Shown piece after piece: positions 26,011 to 34,337 of a stretch of DNA of 42,219 nucleotides (its first letter is position 1; each line of letters opens with the position of its first letter). A program made the position numbers and the translations under genes. The stretch is from Pelagibacteraceae bacterium TMED65 (GTDB taxonomy: Bacteria; Pseudomonadota; Alphaproteobacteria; TMED127): contig NHDS01000003.1 of assembly GCA_002167215.1 (NCBI GenBank), forward strand, positions 1 to 42,219, given 5' to 3'. Below the pieces are notes generated by a model that was given only the letters and a program-made list of their open reading frames with translations, did no database searches and was not told where the DNA came from.

Positions 26011-27134
26011 ACAAAATTTATATGCGCTACATTTTGATTACTTATCTTGTCTAGATATCTATTTACTTGATCCATTCTGCAATTTACTCTACACTCTGAA
26101 ATATCCAGATCATTATACACAAATCTAGCATTATCTAATCTTTTTTGCGATGACCATAAATTATAAAAATCCTTTTCATTTATACTCCCTAGGTTGAATC
26201 TTTCATCTAGTAAGTATGCACTACAGCTGTAAACATCCCCACTTGCCATTATATATGCCCAGACAGACGGGGTAGCCATACATTTGCAGTATCGTTCTTC
26301 ATTTTGCGATATCCAATTGTTAATAGTATTTATCCTAAAGATCACTGAGAAATTCTCATCACTAAATGCTTCTAACTCTCCTTGCATGTCAAGGTATTCA
26401 CTGTAATCAATATTCTCGTAAGTGTGTGTGTTTGAGAATTTATGCTGTGAATACGGCTTAATTACTACATAATCTGCACCAATATTTTTTGCTTTTATAC
26501 ATAAATTACTTATGCTATCCTTGTTGTCTGGCAAAAGCAGCGTCTGTAGCCCTATAGCACATTCTATATTATTTTCTTTCTTGTATCTTATAGCGTATTC
26601 AATATTGTCTAGCACTTTTTGAAAATCTTTTTTATTCGTCCTGTGTATATTCGAGTAAGTGTTTTCATCGCCACCATTAAATGATACTTTTATCCATGAA
26701 ACATTATGAAGAGAGTTCTTGACGAATCTTTCTTCCAATCTTACTGCATTGGTCGTAAAAGAGACATCAATGTTGCACTCCTCACGTGTAAAGTTCACCA
26801 TATTAGATATTTCTGGATGCAGTAATGGCTCTCCTTCTCCCGCAAACATAATGCTTTTTGTCCCATGTCCACTGATTGATTTTACCGATTGTTTGTATGT
26901 TTCTAAATCTAAAAATACTGATTTGTATCCTATGTAATCAACTGCACAGAATGTACATCTGTGATTACAAGCACCTACTGGTGACACCTCTATATATAAT
27001 GGCATTAATTGTCTGAACTCTTTGCTGTTTACTTCTAACTCTGGGTTGTTATAGTATTTTAATACCGTCGATGAATGTTCTGGATGAAAAGCATATTTGT
27101 GGCTGTCAATCAGAAACTTGTCCATTGCGCCCAT
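26007..27134 (-). CDS. Radical SAM protein B, SPASM-like
   Basis: The 375-residue protein has the cluster motif C56-x3-C60-x2-C63 (CNHRCTFC), then IMFAGEGEPLLHPE, which contains the GEGEP-type strand of SAM-binding. The middle GLQTLLLPDNKD and ADYVVIKPYSQH align well with the same region of protein A, and the tail NVAHINFV matches too, so the two are paralogues. Unlike A it has further cysteines in the C-terminal third (YCKCMATPSVW, YSCSAYL, ECRVNC), consistent with an auxiliary cluster domain of the SPASM/twitch kind. The ATG at 27134 is followed by a second at 27125; either is possible. The substrate is unknown, presumably an activated sugar of this operon. Confidence 0.87.
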   Translation of the reverse strand: MGAMDKFLIDSHKYAFHPEHSSTVLKYYNNPELEVNSKEFRQLMPLYIEVSPVGACNHRCTFCAVDYIGYKSVFLDLETYKQSVKSISGHGTKSIMFAGEGEPLLHPEISNMVNFTREECNIDVSFTTNAVRLEERFVKNSLHNVSWIKVSFNGGDENTYSNIHRTNKKDFQKVLDNIEYAIRYKKENNIECAIGLQTLLLPDNKDSISNLCIKAKNIGADYVVIKPYSQHKFSNTHTYENIDYSEYLDMQGELEAFSDENFSVIFRINTINNWISQNEERYCKCMATPSVWAYIMASGDVYSCSAYLLDERFNLGSINEKDFYNLWSSQKRLDNARFVYNDLDISECRVNCRMDQVNRYLDKISNQNVAHINFV

Positions 27135-27152
27135 AGTTTTTGCAATTATACA

Positions 27153-28133
27153 CTACTGCAGTGAGTCAAACCAGGTTCTAGTAGCTTGATTTATCGTTTC
27201 TGGTGTCCAGACTGGGGCATCTCTCCAATACTCCATATTTTCTAAGACTAGTTTTACTCCCTCTTCAAAACTTACAACTGGTTCGTAGTTGAGCAATTCT
27301 TTTGCTTTGCTGATATCAGAATGCGTAATTTCAGGTTCACCTGGCCTTTTTGGAATGTATGTCCTGTCTCCCCCTATAAGATCAGCTAGTTTATTGATGC
27401 TTTCTGCTTTTCCGCTTCCTAAGTTAAATATTTCATTTTCATAATTAGACACGGCTGCTTGGTATATTCCTTTTGCTACATCTGTAACGTACGTGAAGTC
27501 TCTTTTTTGGGTCCCATCTCCTACAATCGTTAAAGGTTTATTTGCAAGTCTTTGTGCAAGGAATACACCAAACACTGCACCGTATGTTCCTGACGTCCTT
27601 GATCTTGTCCCATATACATTAAAGAATCTTGTAGAGACTACTTTCATGCCGTACACCTTACCCCAATGCATTGTTATCTGTTCTCCTAGATATTTAGTCA
27701 GAGCATATGGGTATTCCGTTTGAATTGGAGCGTCTTCTGGTGTTGGGATTACATTTGTAATTCCATAGCATGATGACGAAGCCGCATAAACAAACTTTTT
27801 CAGCCTTTTGGGCTCACACTCAGACAGAACATTTATTGTTCCAGTTACATTTGATTCATAATATTCCAAGGGTTTTTCTATACTTGGTACTATATCTGCC
27901 AGGCTTGCTAAATGAAATACATAGTCGGCTTGCTTTAGTTCTTCTGTCCAACTCTCGTCTTTATAACTTATATCTGCATTTATAAATTTATAATTTGTAT
28001 TCAAGTTGGCAATATTTTCAATTCTTCCAGTTGTTAAATTGTCTATTATTGTTATATCCCAGTTTAATTTGCCGAGCCTTTCGACCAAATGGCTCCCAAT
28101 AAATCCAGCACCTCCCGTGATTATTGCTTTCAT
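27153..28133 (-). CDS. NAD-dependent nucleotide-sugar 4-epimerase/dehydratase (GalE/WbpP-like)
   Basis: The 326-residue extended SDR has the NAD motif GGAGFIG at 7-13, the DNLTTGR loop typical of epimerases at 31-37, and AASSSCYG at 117-124. The catalytic pair is Y143/K147 (YALTK), followed by RFFNVYGTRSR and VGDGTQKRDFTYVTDVAKG. These are usual for UDP-glucose/UDP-GlcNAc 4-epimerases and relatives such as WbpP. It sits 39 bp after the HldE-like gene in the same direction. It could therefore alter the activated heptose or supply an ordinary sugar such as GalNAc; the sequence does not decide. It is not an HldD-type heptose 6-epimerase by the motifs I can see. Confidence 0.82.
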   Translation of the reverse strand: MKAIITGGAGFIGSHLVERLGKLNWDITIIDNLTTGRIENIANLNTNYKFINADISYKDESWTEELKQADYVFHLASLADIVPSIEKPLEYYESNVTGTINVLSECEPKRLKKFVYAASSSCYGITNVIPTPEDAPIQTEYPYALTKYLGEQITMHWGKVYGMKVVSTRFFNVYGTRSRTSGTYGAVFGVFLAQRLANKPLTIVGDGTQKRDFTYVTDVAKGIYQAAVSNYENEIFNLGSGKAESINKLADLIGGDRTYIPKRPGEPEITHSDISKAKELLNYEPVVSFEEGVKLVLENMEYWRDAPVWTPETINQATRTWFDSLQ

Positions 28134-28172
28134 TTGTCAGTAATTTACCAAGCGATTATAGTTTATTAATGC

Positions 28173-29720
28173 CTATAGGCGTGTCCAATCTTCAATATCA
28201 CCCTGTGATTTTTTTATATCGTAGCAATTATTGATTTTTGTTATCAGTTTATTTTTTTCTACCGGTGTGTTACCCAATTTTTCCACCGCTGCTGCTGTCA
28301 TACAGCAACCCACTGCTGATATTGTCAACATGTCTATTCCCGCTGCTAATCCCGTTGACACCACTGCTAATAATGAATCTCCTGCTCCTGCGACATCTAA
28401 GGGGTTAATGCACAATGCCGGGAAAGCCTGACTTCTGATTTCACATTCATTATCTCTATAGTATGTTATATATCCTTCAGCCCCAAGTTTCATTATTAAA
28501 TATTCAGCGCTCGTTTGTTTGATTAGATTCTGTGAGATTTGCTCGATACTCATATCTTTATCTTGCAATGCAAGTCTAGCTTCTTTCTCATTTGGTGATA
28601 ACAATGTATATCCTTTGAATTTAGTTATCAAACCAACTTGACTACTGCACTGAACATCTCCAAATAATTTCAAATTATATTTACTTGCCAATTTTTTTAT
28701 TTCATGCAGTATCCGCTCTGTAATCACACCGTATACAAAGTCGGATACTATTATTCCATCACTTACTTCCGCTACCTTGTTTAGCTCTTCAATTATCTCA
28801 TTTTCCACCTCTTCATCAATTTTATGATCTTCTAGTCTGCTAACCCTGAATAGTTTTTGATTTTCTACTAAGTATCTTTTTTTATAAGTCGTTGGTCGTG
28901 TATTATCTGTTATTAATGAGTCGTTTATTTCCTGTGATTTAAGCTCATCTTTTACTTTTTTGGCTGTTTTATCATTACCCACAACGGATATGAGTCGGCA
29001 CTCTGCTCCTAGAGCCTTTATATGACTAGCAACCACAGCTGCTCCCCCAATAAATTCCTTTCCCTCTACTTCTTTCACTACAAGAACAGGAGCTTCTGCA
29101 CTCATTCCTAATGCTTCACACGCGACATAATGATCAACTATCGTATCGCCTATCACAATCATCTTGGTTCCCCTTAGCTGTCTTACCGACTCTATAAGCA
29201 CCTCTCTCGTTATATTATGTCTCCTACATGCTTCCTTAAAGTCTTTAATTCTCTTTCCGATCAATTTCTCTTCAGAATTTGTAAATAATTCTGCTGACGT
29301 TACATTTATTTCCCCAGCATGGTAATAAATCTTGCATCCATTTGTTTTTAGTTTTTTCACCAAACCTTTCATATAATCTTTTTCCCGGTATTCGCTACCT
29401 AAAACTATTGCTGAGGGTTCTACTTTATCCAATACTTGATTGAGTTCATTCCCCTCAAGAATTAATACCTTGTCAGCTATACCTAGTAGGTCTACCGCTT
29501 CAGCTCTTTCTTGAGAGCAAAATGCATATTCTTCATTACCATTATCTCCTATCACTGCCACGATTAACCTATTGCCTAGATCTCTAGCATGTTTTAAATA
29601 TCTGATATGTCCTGGGTGGATTGTACTGAAATGTCCGTATGTTAATGTACATCCCTTTATTTCTTCCAACCCTTCATCACTTAATTGGCTTATCTCTATC
29701 ACGTTCATGACCTTAACCAT
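28173..29720 (-). CDS. hldE: HldE-like heptose kinase/adenylyltransferase with inverted domain order
   Basis: HldE phosphorylates D-glycero-D-manno-heptose 7-phosphate at C1 and later adenylylates heptose-1-phosphate. Here both domains are present in 515 residues, but in the reverse order from Escherichia coli. The nucleotidyltransferase comes first, with YGHFSTIHPGHIRYLKHA at 28-45 and the HxGH residues H35/H38. The PfkB-type kinase follows from about 185 (VIGDTIVDHY, FIGGAAVVA), ending with DVAGAGDSLLAV at 442-453, where D448 is the catalytic base. Two start ATGs exist (29720 and 29708). The gmhA gene lies 36 bp upstream, which supports a heptose role. The inverted order may also mean a different sugar, so the symbol describes homology only. 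Confidence 0.85.
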   Translation of the reverse strand: MVKVMNVIEISQLSDEGLEEIKGCTLTYGHFSTIHPGHIRYLKHARDLGNRLIVAVIGDNGNEEYAFCSQERAEAVDLLGIADKVLILEGNELNQVLDKVEPSAIVLGSEYREKDYMKGLVKKLKTNGCKIYYHAGEINVTSAELFTNSEEKLIGKRIKDFKEACRRHNITREVLIESVRQLRGTKMIVIGDTIVDHYVACEALGMSAEAPVLVVKEVEGKEFIGGAAVVASHIKALGAECRLISVVGNDKTAKKVKDELKSQEINDSLITDNTRPTTYKKRYLVENQKLFRVSRLEDHKIDEEVENEIIEELNKVAEVSDGIIVSDFVYGVITERILHEIKKLASKYNLKLFGDVQCSSQVGLITKFKGYTLLSPNEKEARLALQDKDMSIEQISQNLIKQTSAEYLIMKLGAEGYITYYRDNECEIRSQAFPALCINPLDVAGAGDSLLAVVSTGLAAGIDMLTISAVGCCMTAAAVEKLGNTPVEKNKLITKINNCYDIKKSQGDIEDWTRL

Positions 29721-29756
29721 CCTTTGTTGTCGTTGTTCATTTTAGTTGTTCTTTAC

Positions 29757-30359
29757 TCATTCTTTGATATTACGACTTTCAGTCAACCATTGCATACATA
29801 TATGTCCTACTATAAGTTGAAGATCTTCAGCGATTTGCATGTCATTGATTTCAAAATGTATGCTATGGTCACATATTTGAAGGCATTTTCCGCCACTATA
29901 CCCTAAAATAGCAAAGCTTTTCATTCCTATCTTTTTAGCGTAATTAAGCGCTTTTACGATATTTTTTGATTGTCCACTTCCTGATAAAACAATTAGTATA
30001 TCTCCTTTCTTTGCCTTTACTTTTAATTGTTCCTGGTATACGTTTTCATATCCTGTATCATTTGCCAAGCATGTGAGTATAGCCTGATTAGAACATAGTG
30101 CTTCAATATTTATACCTGGTCTTTTTTCTCCTGCTCCACAATTTCCTACCCCATAAAACCAGTCATTCGCTATGTGAATTGCATTAGCCGCGCTTCCCCC
30201 ATTCCCGCAAATATATACGTTTCCCTTTTTTTCCCAGGTATTTTTAAGTTCTTTAGCCATATATTCAATTTCTTTCATTCTTTCTATATTCATGGCTTTT
30301 TTAATTTTCTCAATATACTCTTTCGCCTTTGTTAGGAATTTGTTTTCTTCTATGTTCAT
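29757..30359 (-). CDS. gmhA: Phosphoheptose isomerase (GmhA, SIS domain)
   Basis: GmhA converts sedoheptulose 7-phosphate to D-glycero-D-manno-heptose 7-phosphate, the entry to nucleotide-activated heptoses. The 200-residue length is right for the family. The SIS domain shows YICGNGGSAANA at 49-60 and VLSGSGQSKN at 124-133, the two phosphate-binding loops. Q175 and H186 near the C-terminus occupy the region of the catalytic residues. The GAGEKRPGINIEALCSNQA segment (the usual family version has RPGLPAIAL) also fits. The ATG overlaps the stop of the nucleotidyltransferase gene (ATGA 30356-30359). Sedoheptulose 7-phosphate is abundant in a Calvin-cycle organism, so precursor supply is easy to imagine. 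Confidence 0.9.
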   Translation of the reverse strand: MNIEENKFLTKAKEYIEKIKKAMNIERMKEIEYMAKELKNTWEKKGNVYICGNGGSAANAIHIANDWFYGVGNCGAGEKRPGINIEALCSNQAILTCLANDTGYENVYQEQLKVKAKKGDILIVLSGSGQSKNIVKALNYAKKIGMKSFAILGYSGGKCLQICDHSIHFEINDMQIAEDLQLIVGHICMQWLTESRNIKE

Positions 30360-31072
30360 GATTCAAAAACCTCGGTCATATGTCTCGCTCTTTCGAGATT
30401 CTTGTAAGTACCTATATCAAGAAGGTATCCATTTGTTTTATATGTATATATTTGACTTATTAATTTCGGTATTACTTCTGTGCTGAAATCTCTAATCTCC
30501 CCCCATTCAGCCAAATCTTTCAATAAACTTTTGTCTATTGCATATATTGCAGCGTTTGCCATGTTTCCCGGTGGGTTGTTCTTTTTTTCATGAAAGTCTG
30601 TCAATATTCCCTTTTCATCTATTTCTACGATCCCGCATTCCTGTGGATTATCACATTCGAATAACATCATGGTCATCATACATGGATTTGGTCGCTTTTT
30701 GTGAGCTTCTAAAAACTCAGAAATGTTTGCATCAGTCAAGTTGTCGGCATGAATCAATAATAGTGTATCATATTCAGAATACGTTTTATGTACTTTAAGC
30801 AGAGTCCCCGCCGTTCCTTCTAATTCCTGCTCATATTCTAAATAAATGTTACTAGGACTTCCTAGATCATTTTCGATATAGTTTTCAACTTGTTTGTGAA
30901 GATAGTGCGTATTGATTATGATCTTGTTGCTCACTTTAGCAAGTGTTTCAATCCATCTTCCTAGCATAGGCTTACCATCTATTTCTACCAGGCATTTTGG
31001 AATAGTGTTTGTCAGTGGTCTTAGTCTCGTTCCTAATCCAGCCGCCAGTACTAGCGCGTTAATTCGCTCCAC
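30356..31072 (-). CDS. Sugar-1-phosphate nucleotidyltransferase (HddC-like)
   Basis: The enzyme would couple a sugar-1-phosphate to a nucleotide. In the heptose setting the closest role is HddC, the D-glycero-alpha-D-manno-heptose-1-phosphate guanylyltransferase. The nucleotide-binding signature LVLAAGLGTRLRPLTNT is followed by PKCLVEIDGKPML; further on are the metal strand LLIHADNLTD and LLDIGTYKNLERA at the end. No ATG start exists. A GTG at 31072 gives VERINALVLAAG, the normal family N-terminus, and I prefer it. A GTG at 31132 would add 20 residues rich in Lys and Arg. It is the first gene of the long minus-strand operon and overlaps gmhA by 4 bp. The nucleotide and sugar are inferred from the neighbour genes. 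Confidence 0.8.
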   Translation of the reverse strand: MERINALVLAAGLGTRLRPLTNTIPKCLVEIDGKPMLGRWIETLAKVSNKIIINTHYLHKQVENYIENDLGSPSNIYLEYEQELEGTAGTLLKVHKTYSEYDTLLLIHADNLTDANISEFLEAHKKRPNPCMMTMMLFECDNPQECGIVEIDEKGILTDFHEKKNNPPGNMANAAIYAIDKSLLKDLAEWGEIRDFSTEVIPKLISQIYTYKTNGYLLDIGTYKNLERARHMTEVFES

Positions 31073-31132
31073 GTTTGACTTTTTTGTTCTTTCTATTTTA
31101 AGGCGTCTCCTGCCATTTTGCCAAACCTGCAC

Positions 31133-31521
31133 GGGTACTTAAGCCAACTGACATTTTTTTATTCATCTTCCGTAGAGTTGTTGCTTCATCTTGCACATTT
31201 TATACTTATCCATGTCAAATTATTTATCCATCTATTTGCGCGTAATTCTATCTTTTTCTTGCTATTGTGAATTGTTTGACTTCCTTCTTTGACTTACCTA
31301 TCCGCTTCCTGCATCCTTTTTCCTCCACTCGTGGCGGTTTCGTCTTATGAGTTTTGTTTGTGTTGTCATATTTAGCTTTTTTTCTGGTCCCTTTAAAAAT
31401 ATTCTCTACAGCTTTTGATTTTAGAATATCATTTTTTTCAATTACATGCCTGTTTCGTTTTATTGTTTTTCACTATTGCCCTATTCCACCGTCTTTTATA
31501 TTGGAGTAGCGTTCTGGTTGT
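31133..31521. other. Divergent intergenic region between the two sugar operons
   Basis: About 390 bases separate the minus-strand heptose/radical-SAM operon from the plus-strand leg operon. The plus strand is very T-rich and no open frame of interest exists. The region must hold both operon promoters. The minus strand has TATAAA at 31199-31204 with TTGACA 8 bases upstream of it (31213-31218); that spacing is too short for a -35/-10 pair, so I do not annotate it as a promoter. Confidence 0.5.
31497..31502 (+). promoter_or_regulatory. Candidate -10 box for the leg operon
   Basis: TATATT lies 31 bases before the legB ATG at 31534. A partial -35 (TTGCCC, 31476-31481) stands 15 bases upstream. 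It is a weak match, offered because it is the best candidate ahead of this five-gene operon. Confidence 0.32.
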
Positions 31522-31533
31522 TTGTTTGGTAGT

Positions 31534-32532
31534 ATGAGCAAAGTACTTGTTACTGGTGCTGATGGCTTCATTGGCTCACACCTCGTAGAACTTCTCCTTG
31601 TTACTGGCTACGATGTTCGTGCATTCTGTATCTATAACTCTAATGGTAGTTTTGGTTGGTTAGATAGTCTTGCACCTAGTTATTCTGAATCTTGTGAGTT
31701 TGTTTTGGGTGATATCAGGGACCCATTATGTGTAAGAGAAGCTATGCGTGATTGTGAAATCGTATTCCATCTTGCGTCCTTGATTGGCATACCCTATAGC
31801 TATATTTCACCTGCCAGTTATATTGATACCAATATTCATGGTACGCTTAATATTTTACAAGCTGCTCGAGATTTAGAAGTAAGTCGTGTCGTTCATACAT
31901 CTACTTCTGAAGCCTACGGAACAGCACAGTTCGTTCCTATTAATGAGTCGCATCCTCTGGTTGCTCAATCACCGTATGCTGCGACAAAAATTGCAGCAGA
32001 TCAGATTGCTCTTAGTTATTGGCATTCTTTTGCTACTCCTGTAGCTGTCTTACGACCTTTTAATACTTATGGTCCTCGTCAAAGTGCCAGAGCAGTTATT
32101 CCTACTATTATTAGCCAAATTGTTTCTGGTCAACGTCAAATACGTTTGGGTTCCCTGTCTCCTACTCGCGATTTCAATTTTGTTGCTGATACATGCTCTG
32201 CATTTTTGACCATTTCAGAGTGTGATGCTGCAATTGGCCATGTAATCAATTCAGCTAGTAACTTTGAGGTTTCTATAGCTGATACTGCTATGCTAATTGG
32301 TGATATTATGAATGTTAATATCGAGTTAGTCTCTGACTATGAGAGGCTCCGTCCTGACTCCTCTGAGGTTAATCGTTTGTTTGGTGATAATCAGCTTTTA
32401 CGAGACCTTACTTCTTGGGAGCCTTCCTACGGCGGACTTGCAGGCTTTCGTCGAGGGCTTTCCATCACTGCTGAATGGTTTAGCAACCCCACCAATCTCG
32501 CACGATATAGTCCATCCCGTTATTGTATTTAA
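31534..32532 (+). CDS. legB: NDP-N-acetylglucosamine 4,6-dehydratase, LegB type
   Basis: LegB converts GDP- or UDP-GlcNAc to the 4-keto-6-deoxy sugar, first committed step of legionaminic acid synthesis. The 332-residue protein (ATG at 31534) begins MSKVLVTGADGFIGSHLVEL with the NAD motif at 8-14. It also has TSTSEAYG, the catalytic Y148/K152 pair in YAATK, and LRPFNTYGPRQSARAVIPTI, a stretch characteristic of LegB/WbpM-like small dehydratases. An upstream TTG at 31522 would add four residues; ATG is preferred. It opens a plus-strand operon with legC starting 3 bp after its stop. The pairing with LegC, LegI and LegG makes the assignment firm. Confidence 0.88.
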   Translation: MSKVLVTGADGFIGSHLVELLLVTGYDVRAFCIYNSNGSFGWLDSLAPSYSESCEFVLGDIRDPLCVREAMRDCEIVFHLASLIGIPYSYISPASYIDTNIHGTLNILQAARDLEVSRVVHTSTSEAYGTAQFVPINESHPLVAQSPYAATKIAADQIALSYWHSFATPVAVLRPFNTYGPRQSARAVIPTIISQIVSGQRQIRLGSLSPTRDFNFVADTCSAFLTISECDAAIGHVINSASNFEVSIADTAMLIGDIMNVNIELVSDYERLRPDSSEVNRLFGDNQLLRDLTSWEPSYGGLAGFRRGLSITAEWFSNPTNLARYSPSRYCI

Positions 32533-32535
32533 TTT

Positions 32536-33741
32536 ATGATAAATTCTAATAACCAGATCGAGTCTGTACTTCAAGGCATCAAGGATGTTGTAGGTTCATG
32601 TTCTATTGACAACCCTATTAGTCTTCATGTACCCACTTTTCAGGGTACTAATGCTTGGTCTTATGTAAAAAATTGTATTGATACAGGTTGGGTTAGTTCT
32701 GCTGGTAGTTGGGTATCCCGATTTGAAGATCAGCTATGCACTGTTACTGGTTCTAAACATGCGGTCGCTGTCACAAATGGGACTGTTGCACTCAGGCTTG
32801 CTCTTCACCTCGTAGGTGTTCGTTCTGGTGATGAAGTTTTATTGCCTCCTCTCAGTTTTGTCGCCTCTGCAAACGCTATTTCACACCTTGGTGCAATTCC
32901 TCATTTTGTTGATGTTGATTCATCATCGTTGGGACTTTGTCCACTTGCTTTATCCTCACGTCTTGACTCTATTGCTCTCTGGTCAGATGGAGTGTTGTTA
33001 AATAGAGAAACTGGACGTCGGATTGCAGCTATTTTGCCCGTGCATGTGTTTGGTCTTCCTGCAGATGTCATTAATTTACGTTCTGTTGCCGATTATTGGC
33101 GGCTTCCAATGGTTGAAGATGCTGCAGAAGCTCTCGGCAGTCTAAGAGCAGATATACATTGTGGCCTCTTTGGGTCAATAGGAATCCTTAGTTTTAATGG
33201 CAATAAATTGATTACTACAGGTGGCGGTGGTGCTCTTATTACTAATGATGCTTCTCTAGCACTCAAAGCTCGTCACTTATCCACTACCGCTAAACTTCCA
33301 CACCCCTGGGCATTTCATCACGATGAGATTGGTTGGAACGACCGAATGCCTAACTTGAATGCTGCTCTAGGTTATGCTCAACTTGAGCAATTAGATTTCC
33401 GTCTTCTTCTTAAACGTCAATTAACACAACGTTATGTAGAATCCTTTTCTAACATCGATGGTGTTGAGATTTTAGTTGATCCAGTTAACTGTCGTAGTAA
33501 TAATTGGCTCACAACATTACGTTTTCTAGATGTTGATTCTAGTATAGCAAAACGATCTTGCTTGGAGCTATTGCGTCAGTCTCATGAAATTGGTCTTTTG
33601 TTAAGGCCTATTTGGTCTCCTTTACACAAAACAATTATGTATTCTTCTTGTCCTTCTGGTCCTTTACCTCATGCTGAGAACCAGGCTTTTCGTTTAGTTA
33701 ATTTACCAAGCAGTCCCCAGCTTCTTCAGTCACCTTTGTAA
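32536..33741 (+). CDS. legC: UDP/GDP-4-amino-sugar aminotransferase, LegC type
   Basis: LegC is a pyridoxal-phosphate enzyme of the DegT/DnrJ/EryC1 family that aminates the 4-keto product of LegB. The 401-residue protein has the cofactor lysine K224 in SFNGNKLITTGGGG and D195 in VEDAAEALG. VTNGTVALRLAL at 79-90 and LPVHVFGLPAD at 167-177 are typical. The N-terminal IPxHxPxxxG-like segment (ISLHVPTFQGTNAW) fits the LegC group. The stop overlaps the next ATG (TAATG at 33739), so translation is coupled. The combination with the LegB gene is diagnostic; no specific alternative competes. Confidence 0.9.
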   Translation: MINSNNQIESVLQGIKDVVGSCSIDNPISLHVPTFQGTNAWSYVKNCIDTGWVSSAGSWVSRFEDQLCTVTGSKHAVAVTNGTVALRLALHLVGVRSGDEVLLPPLSFVASANAISHLGAIPHFVDVDSSSLGLCPLALSSRLDSIALWSDGVLLNRETGRRIAAILPVHVFGLPADVINLRSVADYWRLPMVEDAAEALGSLRADIHCGLFGSIGILSFNGNKLITTGGGGALITNDASLALKARHLSTTAKLPHPWAFHHDEIGWNDRMPNLNAALGYAQLEQLDFRLLLKRQLTQRYVESFSNIDGVEILVDPVNCRSNNWLTTLRFLDVDSSIAKRSCLELLRQSHEIGLLLRPIWSPLHKTIMYSSCPSGPLPHAENQAFRLVNLPSSPQLLQSPL

Positions 33742-34337
33742 TGAACTCTATCCTGTTGATTGGCTCAGGTGGTCATGCTAGGTCCTTAATTGACTTGATT
33801 GAGACATCCTCCCATTGGGACATTTATGGTTTGGTTGGTTTAGCTTCTCAGGTTGGAAGCTCCGTTTTTGGATATCCAGTATTAGGCTGTGACTCTATGT
33901 TGCCTCAACTTCGTTCTGAATGTTCGGCTGCACTACTTGCCATCGGACATCTTGCTGATTCCTCTAGAAGAGAGCATTTAGCTGCTAATCTTTCTACTTT
34001 AGGTTTTCATTCGCCTACCAGTGTTTCACGCCATGCCATCGTTAGCAAACATGCTCGCTTTGGATTAGGGACTGTTCTTTGTCATGGTGCTATTGTTAAT
34101 GCAGGGTCCTTTATTGGTGATCATTGTATCATTAATTCACGTGCATTAATTGAGCATGATGTTCATATCAGTGATCATTGCCACATCAGCACAGGTGCAT
34201 TGGTCAACGGAGGTGTTCGCATTGGTGCTGGTAGCTTTGTTGGCAGTGGATCTATTCTTCGCGAGGGACTGGATCTCCCAGCTAAATCAGTCATCAGCGC
34301 TGGAAAGCGTGTGATGGGATGGCCTTTGACTAAATAA
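33741..34337 (+). CDS. NeuD/PglD-like sugar O- or N-acetyltransferase (LegH role)
   Basis: The 198-residue protein has an N-terminal small Rossmann-like domain, ILLIGSGGHARSLIDLI at 4-20, and a left-handed beta-helix of hexapeptide repeats from about 90 to 190 (HARFGLGTVLCHGAIVNAGS and onward). The ending is [20 protein letters not shown] with a conserved glycine-rich turn. This is the PglD/NeuD architecture. In a leg operon it should acetylate the 4-amino group of the LegC product, the LegH step, although true NeuD proteins have other functions. It starts within the legC stop and its own stop overlaps legI (TAATG 34335-34339). Confidence 0.85.
   Translation: MNSILLIGSGGHARSLIDLIETSSHWDIYGLVGLASQVGSSVFGYPVLGCDSMLPQLRSECSAALLAIGHLADSSRREHLAANLSTLGFHSPTSVSRHAIVSKHARFGLGTVLCHGAIVNAGSFIGDHCIINSRALIEHDVHISDHCHISTGALVNGGVRIGAGSFVGSGSILREGLDLPAKSVISAGKRVMGWPLTK

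Noticed and set aside
31199..31218. TTGACA and TATAAA on the minus strand as the promoter of the heptose operon
   Set aside because: They are only 8 bases apart, far short of the 16-18 needed for a standard promoter.
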